Positions 1 through 5,005 of a DNA stretch of 5,005 nucleotides are shown here, in pieces (position 1 is the stretch's first letter; every line of letters starts with the position of its first letter). The translations under genes and the position numbers were made by a program. This stretch comes from Geobacteraceae bacterium. Its GTDB lineage: Bacteria; Desulfobacterota; Desulfuromonadia; Desulfuromonadales; Geopsychrobacteraceae. The DNA is taken from NCBI GenBank assembly GCA_027064785.1, contig JAMOPE010000468.1:1-5005 (forward strand), in the 5' to 3' direction. Below the pieces are notes generated by a model that saw nothing but the letters and a program-made list of their open reading frames with translations, was not told the origin of the DNA and did not search any database.

Positions 1-485
1 TTTTATTGACTCCCGATGGCTTTCCTGACCTCAAGGAGGCTTCATTTGATGTAGCGATCTACACCCTGTCTCTTCACCATATTCCAACTATCAGGATGAT
101 TGACCACCTTGAGCACGTAGGCCGATCACTGAAAAAAGCGGGTCAAATCGTTGTCATAGAACCGGGAAACGGGGGATCGTTTCTTGAGGTCAAAAAACGC
201 TTTGGTGCAGGAAGCGGAGATGAAAGTGCCGAAAAAGCCGCTGCGATTAGGGCAATGAAGGGGCTGACAGGATGGACGCTTAATCTAACACAACAATTTG
301 ATGTCGAGTTTCTGTTCAGTGATGCTGATGACTTTTATGCCAGCAAGCTGCCGGGCTATCAGAACCTCCCAGCAAAAGAACAGCTTGATTTGGCAAATTT
401 TCTGCGGGACAACACAACCGATCGCGGGATCATTTTAACCTCCGAACGCCATCTCAACCTTCTAACCAGACCCTTATCTCAGTAA
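1..485 (+). CDS. Class I SAM-dependent methyltransferase, 3' part only
   Basis: This is the C-terminal part of a probable small-molecule or general class I methyltransferase (Methyltransf_11/25-like Rossmann fold). The reading frame is open to the window edge, so the gene starts upstream; the TTG at position 6 is unlikely to be the true start because the SAM-binding glycine motif (motif I) would then be missing. What is visible is the mid-fold signature FDVAIYTLSLHHIP (bases 45-86), typical of the strand and helix after the acidic loop. It is followed by a helix and the strand GQIVVIEPG, which matches the usual 'LkpgG.lvi.ep' pattern. The last 90 or so residues (GWTLNL, DDFYASKLPGYQ, SERHLNLLTR) form a C-terminal extension that I cannot tie to a substrate. 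The substrate is unknown. It stops at TAA 483-485, and no clear terminator follows. The fold call is fairly secure; the function is not. Confidence 0.75.
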   Translation, partial: LLTPDGFPDLKEASFDVAIYTLSLHHIPTIRMIDHLEHVGRSLKKAGQIVVIEPGNGGSFLEVKKRFGAGSGDESAEKAAAIRAMKGLTGWTLNLTQQFDVEFLFSDADDFYASKLPGYQNLPAKEQLDLANFLRDNTTDRGIILTSERHLNLLTRPLSQ

Positions 486-519
486 TTAAACCTTTTTTGG
501 AACATTCTCATCTTTCCAG

Positions 520-536
520 CTTGACAACCTGTTAAG
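520..536. repeat. Imperfect palindrome over the -35 box, possible operator
   Basis: CTTGACA (520-526) and TGTTAAG (530-536) are inverted copies with one mismatch, separated by ACC. The left arm contains the whole -35 hexamer, so a protein bound here would compete with RNA polymerase. No known operator consensus is recognised, and short palindromes like this also arise by chance. Confidence 0.25.
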
Positions 537-547
537 AAGGCTATAAT
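521..547 (+). promoter_or_regulatory. Candidate sigma-70 promoter for the lipoprotein-LysM gene pair
   Basis: There is a perfect -35 hexamer TTGACA (521-526) and a perfect -10 hexamer TATAAT (542-547) separated by 15 bases, shorter than the usual 16-18. Transcription would begin near 553-556, giving a leader of about 50 bases before the ATG at 607. The site lies in the only sizeable gap upstream of the two envelope genes. The short spacer suggests a weakened or regulated promoter, but this is inferred from the sequence alone. Confidence 0.6.
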
Positions 548-606
548 TTTTACAGATTAGTTTTTATTGTTCTCATAGCATTATTTTGTGGAGTCTCGGT
601 TAATTT

Positions 607-1311
607 ATGAAGTGTTTCCTCACTTTACCAGTATTTAGACTGATCCTGTTTTCAGGACTTGTTGCGTTATTAAGCTCCTGCGCACCGACTCCGGGAATGG
701 CTCCATCGGGAGCATTGAAACAGCAGCTATCCGAAATCAGACAACAGCAACAACTGCAGGCAACTCAACTGCAGCAGTTACAACAACAGCTCAGTCAGTT
801 ACAAAAACAACTGCCGGGCGGTGCTACCGTTCAGGAGAACGCCGGGACTCGTCAAGAGGTCACCATTCCGACAACGCCCCTTGTTATTCCGCAACCATCA
901 GATCAGTTCAGTGGCAATCAGGACGTTGCCAATGTTGCTGCATCAGCTTCATCTTATCTGGCCGCTTTCTCAAATCTGGCGGCGGGAAATACCGCCGCTG
1001 CAGAAGCAGGATTTGAAAGTTTCCTCCGCGAATTTCCAAATCATCAGTATGCACCCAATGCCCGCTACTGGTTGGCAAGTGCCCAACTGGCACAGGGGAA
1101 AACCAACCCGGCTATTTCAAATCTGAACCAGATTATCACCAATCCAAAGGCTCAAACCAAAGCACCTGCTGCACTGTTGCAATTAGCACAGATCTATCGG
1201 CAGGCCGGTTTAACCATACAAGCTGATAACGTCCTTGAACAGTTGCGTGACCGCTACCCTGACAGCCCGGAAGCGCAACAATTTAACCGGAGTAACGAAC
1301 CGACAGAATAA
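607..1311 (+). CDS. CpoB/YbgF-like TPR lipoprotein
   Basis: This is a probable outer-membrane lipoprotein of 234 residues with the architecture of CpoB/YbgF, the Tol-Pal-associated factor that in E. coli coordinates septal peptidoglycan synthesis with outer-membrane constriction. Residues 1-24 are a lipoprotein signal with lipobox LSSC and acylated Cys25; Ala follows it, with no Asp at +2, which favours the outer membrane. Residues 36-69 are a Gln/Leu-rich coiled coil with leucines in 3-4 spacing (55, 58, 62, 65, 69), matching the trimerising N-terminal helix of YbgF. A loose linker follows to about residue 110. Residues 112-225 contain two to three TPR-like helix pairs (for example YLAAFSNLAAGNTAAAEAGF, FLREFPNHQYAPNARYWLAS and the repeat ending LRDRYPDSPEA). 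The ATG is preceded by GTGGAG at 588-593, a rather long 13 bases away, but only this start gives the intact signal peptide. Unlike E. coli CpoB, which is soluble, this protein appears lipid-anchored, and no pal or tolB gene is next to it. The LysM gene follows 30 bases downstream. Another TPR lipoprotein family cannot be excluded. Confidence 0.75.
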   Translation: MKCFLTLPVFRLILFSGLVALLSSCAPTPGMAPSGALKQQLSEIRQQQQLQATQLQQLQQQLSQLQKQLPGGATVQENAGTRQEVTIPTTPLVIPQPSDQFSGNQDVANVAASASSYLAAFSNLAAGNTAAAEAGFESFLREFPNHQYAPNARYWLASAQLAQGKTNPAISNLNQIITNPKAQTKAPAALLQLAQIYRQAGLTIQADNVLEQLRDRYPDSPEAQQFNRSNEPTE

Positions 1312-1341
1312 CGGTTTAATACTCTGTCTGAGAGGGAACTG

Positions 1342-2361
1342 ATGACTCGAACACTCTTTCGCAGGTTATCGCTGCTAACTCTGATTCTGATTTTATCGGG
1401 AGCAGGTCTTGCAAGTGCCGCTGAGGAACAGATCTACACCATCAAAAAGGGGGATACTCTCTGGGATCTATCGCAAAAATTTATCGATGACCCCTATTAC
1501 TGGCCTAACGTCTGGGCAAAGAACCCTGATATTACCAACCCTCATCTGATTTTCCCGGGGCAAAAGATCCGGATTCTGGATGGGCGTCTCGAAATTATTC
1601 CAGCTTACCCTGAGGCTAAAAAAGAAGGGGAAAGTGTTACAATCAACAGTACCGGACAAGTAAAGGCTCCAGCAGAATCGGTCACAATCAAGTCCGCCGG
1701 TAGCGGTGACGGCTTCATTCTAACCAGCGAAAAACCATTGGGGATGGTTGTTGATTCCGTTGATAACCGAATTCTTCTGACAGAAAACGATCTTGTCTTC
1801 GTTAAGATGAGAGAGCTCCCTGCCGTTAAAGTCGGTGATACTTACGGTTTATTCGAAAGGGGCGACGTCGTCAAGCACCCGCACACCAAGGAACCGGTCG
1901 GAACCATGATGCATAATCTTGGTTCAGTAAAAGTCACAGAGATCAATGGTGATACCGTCATTGCCAAGATCAACAAGGTTTTCCGTGAGATCACCCGCGG
2001 GGCGGAACTCTACGAATACCAGCCACTGGTCAAAGAAATTACTTTACAGCGTGGACCTGCTGACCTCAAAGGGTATATTATTGCGACCCGTGATGAGAAA
2101 GGGACAATTTCAACAAATGATGTTGTTTTTGTCGATCTTGGAACTGATGACGGACTCGCCAGCGGCAACCTGCTCTATGTTTCCCAGCCACGGAAAGTGT
2201 CCGATGAGATTATTCAGCATACGGGTCACATCGATCTTCCCGATGCCGTTCTCGGAGCAGCAGTTGTTATTGAAGCAAAAGCCAAAACAGCTTCTGCAAT
2301 TGTTATCAAAAGCGTTGATGCCTCATTTATCGGTGATAACGTCTCGGTGGTTGCAGAATAA
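1342..2361 (+). CDS. Exported LysM peptidoglycan-binding protein
   Basis: This is a 339-residue periplasmic protein predicted to bind peptidoglycan. Residues 1-26 are a Sec signal peptide (basic RR at 7-8, hydrophobic core, cleavage likely after ASA at 24-26). Residues 30-79 are one LysM domain, opening IYTIKKGDTLWDLSQKF and closing IFPGQKIRIL. It carries the aromatic-rich insertion DPYYWPNVWAKNPDI typical of the LysM proteins found beside dprA in many proteobacteria. A polar linker (about 80-125) contains ESVTI twice. The rest is beta-rich and appears to be two copies of one domain (about 133-226 and 243-338), each with a 'NDxVFV' strand, a 'G(D/N)..Y' segment, a G-rich turn and an ending near 'I(T)RG' or 'IGDNV'. 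No catalytic residues are recognised, so it is more likely a scaffold or adaptor than a hydrolase. The ATG has GAGGG (1332-1336) five bases upstream. It is probably co-transcribed with the lipoprotein gene 30 bases before it. The LysM call is firm; the cellular role is unknown. Confidence 0.88.
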   Translation: MTRTLFRRLSLLTLILILSGAGLASAAEEQIYTIKKGDTLWDLSQKFIDDPYYWPNVWAKNPDITNPHLIFPGQKIRILDGRLEIIPAYPEAKKEGESVTINSTGQVKAPAESVTIKSAGSGDGFILTSEKPLGMVVDSVDNRILLTENDLVFVKMRELPAVKVGDTYGLFERGDVVKHPHTKEPVGTMMHNLGSVKVTEINGDTVIAKINKVFREITRGAELYEYQPLVKEITLQRGPADLKGYIIATRDEKGTISTNDVVFVDLGTDDGLASGNLLYVSQPRKVSDEIIQHTGHIDLPDAVLGAAVVIEAKAKTASAIVIKSVDASFIGDNVSVVAE

Positions 2362-2390
2362 TCCTTATCACACATAAAGCTTAACGAACA

Positions 2391-2424
2391 AAAGGAGGAT
2401 CGGAAGCAATTCCCATCCTCCTTT
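2391..2424 (+). terminator. Long stem-loop between the LysM gene and dprA, terminator or attenuator
   Basis: AAAGGAGGAT (2391-2400) and ATCCTCCTTT (2415-2424) pair perfectly over 10 bp. Inside, GGAA (2402-2405) and TTCC (2410-2413) pair after one C/C mismatch and close a GCAA tetraloop of the stable GNRA type. The structure lies 29 bases after the LysM stop. The run after the stem is only TTT then GCATTA, so it is a weak intrinsic terminator at best. It could instead protect the upstream mRNA 3' end or regulate dprA. The stem-loop itself is certain from the sequence; its role is inferred. Confidence 0.5.
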
Positions 2425-2435
2425 GCATTAATGAC

Positions 2436-2451
2436 TTTCCGGAGGGGGAAA
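2436..2451 (+). promoter_or_regulatory. dprA ribosome binding site displayed in a small hairpin loop
   Basis: The strong Shine-Dalgarno run GGAGGGGG (2441-2448) ends two bases before the dprA ATG at 2451, with the GGAGG core five bases away. TTTCC (2436-2440) can pair with GGAAA (2447-2451), placing GGAGGG in a six-base loop and the A of the start codon in the stem. The site fixes the start at 2451. The hairpin is short and may be of no consequence. Confidence 0.45.
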
Positions 2452-3539
2452 TGAACCCATCACAGCACGCGTTATTGCGTCTTCATCTGGCACCAGGTCT
2501 CGGCAGAGTTGCACTATTCAGACTCCACGGTTATTTCGATCATTTCAAGGATGCCCTTGCCGCCCCGCCCCGGCAGTGGCGTGAAGCCGGAGTGACCGAG
2601 AAACTCTGTGCAGCAGTCCCGCCTGAAAACGCTCCATACTTCCAGCGTATCCTGAAAAAACTTGAGGCTCTGAACATCCGGCTCATCAGTTTCTGGGATG
2701 ACGATTACCCAACCCTGCTACGTGAGATTCACGATCCACCGGCTCTTCTTTACCTCCGCGGAAAGCTCCCGGAGAAAGAGTGCTTTGCCATTGTCGGATC
2801 ACGCCGGGCAACCCGTAACGGGCTGATAGCGACCAGAGATTTAGCAACAAACCTTGCAAGTCACGATATCTGTATCGTCAGTGGTTTGGCACGAGGAGTG
2901 GACAGTGCCGCCCATCGGGGAGCACTTGATGCTAAAGGGGCAACAATCGCAGTTTTAGGATGCGGAATTGATAAAATCTATCCGCCGGAGAACAGTAAAC
3001 TCTACCTTGAGATTTGTGAAAACAACGCCATCATCAGCGAATACCCTCCAGAAACACCCCCGCTAGCGGGTCACTTTCCCGGGCGTAACCGCATCATCAG
3101 TGGCCTCAGTCGCGGAGTATTGATTGTTGAAGCAGCCGAGAAAAGCGGATCGTTGATTACCGGAGATTTTGCTCTGGAGCAGGGACGTGAACTGTTTGCC
3201 ATCCCCGGAGCACTACAAAATCCCAACAGTCGCGGCACCAATCGATTACTCAAAGAGGGGGCACAGCTGGTCACTGAAGCAACTGATATTCTGCAGGTTC
3301 TGTGGCCGCATCGACCATCGGTTCAACAACAGGAAAAATATGATGGCTTCACTGGACAGTTGGAGGGACAATCTCTCAACGTCTTTCAACAGTTGGGTCA
3401 TGAGCCTCTCCACAGCGACGAAATCGCCCGCCAATGCGGCTTGACTCCCATGGAGCTTTCGGCTATTTTACTCGACTTGGAGCTCCGGGGCGGGATTCAG
3501 GCTCTCCCGGGGCACTTTTATATCCGTGGAAAGTTGTAA
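2451..3539 (+). CDS. dprA: DNA processing protein DprA (Smf)
   Basis: DprA binds incoming single-stranded DNA in the cytoplasm and loads RecA on it during natural transformation; it is also widely kept in species not known to be competent. The protein is 362 residues, normal for the family. Residues 8-60 form an N-terminal helical, helix-hairpin-helix-like region (LAPGLGRVALFRLHGYF). The Rossmann-like DprA core runs from about 75 to 285 and carries the family motifs FAIVGSRRAT (112-121), IVSGLARGVDSAAHRGAL (142-159), IAVLGCGIDKIYPPEN (166-181), HFPGRNRIISGLS (208-220), VEAAEKSGSLIT (226-237) and the IPGALQNPNSRGTNRLL stretch (251-267). Residues from about 305 to 360 are the C-terminal winged-helix domain (LHSDEIARQCGLTPMELSAIL ... 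GHFYIRG). No truncation or missing motif is seen. The start has a strong ribosome binding site. The neighbours (LysM upstream, smg and topA downstream) are the same as in many beta- and gammaproteobacteria, supporting orthology. Confidence 0.97.
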   Translation: MNPSQHALLRLHLAPGLGRVALFRLHGYFDHFKDALAAPPRQWREAGVTEKLCAAVPPENAPYFQRILKKLEALNIRLISFWDDDYPTLLREIHDPPALLYLRGKLPEKECFAIVGSRRATRNGLIATRDLATNLASHDICIVSGLARGVDSAAHRGALDAKGATIAVLGCGIDKIYPPENSKLYLEICENNAIISEYPPETPPLAGHFPGRNRIISGLSRGVLIVEAAEKSGSLITGDFALEQGRELFAIPGALQNPNSRGTNRLLKEGAQLVTEATDILQVLWPHRPSVQQQEKYDGFTGQLEGQSLNVFQQLGHEPLHSDEIARQCGLTPMELSAILLDLELRGGIQALPGHFYIRGKL

Positions 3540-3546
3540 ATTCATG

Positions 3547-3552
3547 AAGGAG
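3547..3552 (+). promoter_or_regulatory. Ribosome binding site that selects the TTG start of smg
   Basis: AAGGAG lies five bases before TTG at 3558. The nearby ATG at 3544 is in a different frame and opens only 15 codons before a stop, so it cannot start smg. The TTG start gives MRERVLAIVNLI, which matches the usual beginning of Smg proteins (M-ERVL-I). Confidence 0.8.
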
Positions 3553-3557
3553 ATCCT

Positions 3558-4037
3558 TTGCGGGAGCGCGTTCTGGCGATTGTTAATTTGATCGCCCAAT
3601 ATGTTCTCGGGGCAGAAGATACCCCGATCAGTGAGCAGGAACTGAGAACAGAGTTAACATCTGTCGGCTTTGCTGCCGAAGAGATTGACGACGCTTTCTC
3701 CTGGATGGAGAAAATCGCTCTTCAGCCACACGTTGAAGTCCCTGCGGCTGTTCCGCTGATGGATCTGCCGACCTACCGGGTTTTCAGCACAGAGGAACAA
3801 CAACTGCTGACGACTGAAGCCCGTGGTTTTCTGGTCAAAGTCCGAACAATGGGGCTCCTCACTGACGAAGCTCAGGAAGAGATCATTGACCGGGCGACCC
3901 GCTCTGCCGAAGGTCCGGTCGATGAGCAGGAGATAAAGATGGTCACAATACTCACCCTTCTCTCCCGCTCCAACAGCCTCTGGCTCAGAGAGATAGATTG
4001 TTTCTTAGAGAACGACTGGAACCGGATTTATCACTAG
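3558..4037 (+). CDS. smg: Smg family protein (DUF494), TTG start
   Basis: This is a 159-residue, acidic, mostly helical cytoplasmic protein of the Smg/DUF494 family, almost the same length as E. coli Smg (157). No biochemical function is established for the family; its gene is repeatedly found next to dprA (smf), from which the name comes. Features shared with E. coli Smg as I recall it include the N-terminal helix (ERVLAIVNLIAQYVL), the segment ELRTELTSVGFAAEEIDDAFSWMEKIA (28-54, compare L-DAGF...I-NAL-WLEKLA), YRVFSTEEQQLL (73-84, compare MRIYTPEE-ERL), RGFL (89-92), EEIIDRA (107-113) and the final WNRIYH. The gene starts 19 bases after the last base of dprA and is probably translated from the same mRNA. 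A rare TTG start with a good ribosome binding site suggests modest expression. An intrinsic terminator follows 8 bases after the stop codon. Confidence 0.92.
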   Translation: MRERVLAIVNLIAQYVLGAEDTPISEQELRTELTSVGFAAEEIDDAFSWMEKIALQPHVEVPAAVPLMDLPTYRVFSTEEQQLLTTEARGFLVKVRTMGLLTDEAQEEIIDRATRSAEGPVDEQEIKMVTILTLLSRSNSLWLREIDCFLENDWNRIYH

Positions 4038-4045
4038 AAACATCG

Positions 4046-4072
4046 AGGTTGTGCGACTGGCACAACCTTTTT
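4046..4072 (+). terminator. Rho-independent terminator after smg
   Basis: AGGTTGTGC (4046-4054) and GCACAACCT (4060-4068) form a perfect 9-bp stem with loop GACTG, followed at once by a T-run (TTTTT, 4068-4072, its first T being the last base of the stem). This is a textbook intrinsic terminator eight bases after the smg stop. It should end most dprA-smg transcripts before topA, unless read-through is regulated. Confidence 0.88.
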
Positions 4073-4075
4073 ACT

Positions 4076-4098
4076 TTGTCCCGCACACATCAGGACAA
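4076..4098. repeat. Short inverted repeat upstream of topA
   Basis: TTGTCC (4076-4081) and GGACAA (4093-4098) are perfect inverted copies around an 11-base centre, in the 45 bases between the terminator and topA. It may be an operator or a small leader hairpin, or chance. I see no well-matched -35/-10 pair in this gap. Confidence 0.3.
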
Positions 4099-4117
4099 GA
4101 CAACATAGAGGAAACTG

Positions 4118-5005
4118 ATGGCACAATCACTGGTTATCGTCGAGTCACCGGCGAAAGCAAAAACCATCGAAAAATTTTTAGGCAAGGGCTATAAAGTCCT
4201 CGCCTCATACGGTCACGTTAGAGCTCTCCCCAGCAAGCAGGGTTCAGTTGATATCGATGATAATTTCAAGCCCAAATACCACATCCTTCCCGACAGTACG
4301 AAGCATATCAGTCTGCTGAAAAAAGAAGTCGCCAAAAGCGATGAATTAATTCTCGCAACTGACCTCGACCGTGAAGGGGAAGCCATTGCCTGGCACCTGC
4401 TGGAAGCCCTCGGAATTGATGAGAACGCCGATAAACCTGTCGTCAAACGGGTTACATTTCATGAAATCACCCAGAATGCGATAACTGAAGCGATGGCTCA
4501 TCCGCGTCACATCGATCGCGATTTTGTTGATGCTCAGCAGGCCCGTGCCGTCCTCGATTATCTGGTTGGTTTTAATCTTTCACCGTTTCTGTGGAAAAAA
4601 ATCCGCTATGGATTATCTGCCGGCCGGGTTCAATCGGTTGCACTACGGCTGATCTGTGAGCGTGAAGATGAGATTGATGCATTCAATCCCCGTGAATACT
4701 GGACAATTGAAGCCCTCCTCGCCAACCTGGCGAAGAATCAGTTGTCGGCGAAACTTCATAGTCGGGACGGGAAAACCCTGACGAAGTTTGCTATTAACAC
4801 CGAAGAACAAGCCAAAGAAATTCTTGGCGAACTTGAAAAGGTTGAATTTCAGGTTGCAGCACTGAAGAAAAAGGAGCGGAAACGCAATCCGGCTCCCCCT
4901 TTCACCACCAGTACATTGCAACAGGAAGCCAGCCGCAAGCTTGGTTTTTCAGCACGGAAAACGATGACCGTTGCCCAGAAGCTCTATGAAGGAATCAAAG
5001 TTGAT
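4118..5005 (+). CDS. topA: DNA topoisomerase I (type IA), N-terminal part
   Basis: This is the first 296 residues of DNA topoisomerase I, which relaxes negative supercoils by passing one DNA strand through a transient break, keeping chromosome superhelicity and R-loops in check. The frame is open to the window end, so the gene is cut by the window, not broken. The TOPRIM domain covers about 1-140, with VIVESPAKAKTIEKFLGKGY (E9 being the conserved catalytic glutamate) and LATDLDREGEAIAWHLL carrying the metal-binding D82, D84 and E86. Next come FHEIT (114-118), DAQQARAVLDYLVGFNLSPFLW (138-159) and LSAGRVQSVALRLI (166-179), the core of the type IA fold. PAPPFTTSTLQQEAS (258-272) and AQKLYEGI (286-293) lead to the active-site region. 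The catalytic tyrosine (in the ITYMRTDS-type motif) should lie about 10-15 residues beyond the window. GAGG (4108-4111) sits six bases before the ATG. TopA rather than reverse gyrase or TopB is supported by the start at the TOPRIM domain and by the dprA-smg-topA order. Confidence 0.97.
   Translation, partial: MAQSLVIVESPAKAKTIEKFLGKGYKVLASYGHVRALPSKQGSVDIDDNFKPKYHILPDSTKHISLLKKEVAKSDELILATDLDREGEAIAWHLLEALGIDENADKPVVKRVTFHEITQNAITEAMAHPRHIDRDFVDAQQARAVLDYLVGFNLSPFLWKKIRYGLSAGRVQSVALRLICEREDEIDAFNPREYWTIEALLANLAKNQLSAKLHSRDGKTLTKFAINTEEQAKEILGELEKVEFQVAALKKKERKRNPAPPFTTSTLQQEASRKLGFSARKTMTVAQKLYEGIKVD

Noticed and set aside
6..8. TTG at position 6 as the methyltransferase start
   Set aside because: The frame is open upstream to the window edge, and this start would omit the SAM-binding motif I needed for a working enzyme.
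486..520. Terminator after the methyltransferase gene
   Set aside because: There is a T-run (CCTTTTTTGG) but no stem of useful length before it.
821..1126. 101-codon + strand ORF in another frame
   Set aside because: It lies wholly within the lipoprotein gene, has no recognisable domain, and the overlapping frame has a lipobox, coiled coil and TPR pattern.
1946..2377. 143-codon + strand ORF overlapping the end of the LysM gene
   Set aside because: It is a shifted-frame shadow with a low-complexity, unrecognisable product; the LysM frame is continuous from signal peptide to its stop at 2361.
2351..2378. TTGCAG ... CATAAA as a dprA promoter
   Set aside because: Only three of six and four of six bases match the consensus, and it overlaps the end of the LysM gene; too weak to call.
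3544..3591. ATG at 3544 as the smg start or a leader peptide
   Set aside because: It is out of frame with smg, ends after 15 codons and lacks a well-placed ribosome binding site; the AAGGAG spacing favours TTG at 3558.
4643..4921. 92-codon minus-strand ORF, and the one at 4213-4446
   Set aside because: Both are antisense to highly conserved topA coding sequence and show no ribosome binding site or family motif of their own.

Overview
The window looks like a chromosomal housekeeping stretch from a Gram-negative bacterium of moderate GC content. An outer-membrane-type lipoprotein, a periplasmic LysM protein and the order LysM - dprA - smg (DUF494) - topA all point to Pseudomonadota or Desulfobacterota. 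The style of the proteins and the codon use would suit a Desulfuromonas/Geobacter-like lineage, but that assignment is inference. All genes lie on the + strand. I see no mobile element, CRISPR array, tRNA or rRNA.

Layout: (1) positions 1-485 hold the 3' part of a class I SAM-dependent methyltransferase gene that begins upstream of the window. (2) A 121-base gap carries a good -35/-10 pair with a short spacer, overlapped by an imperfect palindrome. (3) 607-1311 encodes a CpoB/YbgF-like TPR lipoprotein with a Gln/Leu coiled coil. (4) 1342-2361 encodes an exported LysM protein whose C-terminal part looks internally duplicated. (5) An 89-base gap holds a long perfect stem-loop built from Shine-Dalgarno-like and anti-Shine-Dalgarno-like arms, followed by the strong dprA ribosome binding site. 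(6) 2451-3539 is dprA. (7) 3558-4037 is smg, starting at TTG. (8) A clear intrinsic terminator lies at 4046-4072. (9) 4118 to the window end is the 5' part of topA, cut just before its catalytic tyrosine.

The first two complete genes act in the cell envelope (septal/outer-membrane and peptidoglycan-associated roles). dprA and topA act on DNA (single-strand DNA/RecA loading and supercoil relaxation), and smg has no established function. The cpoB-like and LysM genes are 30 bases apart and probably share the promoter at 521-547. dprA and smg are 18 bases apart and are probably co-transcribed. topA is separated from them by the terminator and shows no convincing promoter in the short gap. I found no clear evidence of a wholly new system. 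The most interesting points are the possible RNA switch in front of dprA and the duplicated domain of the LysM protein.
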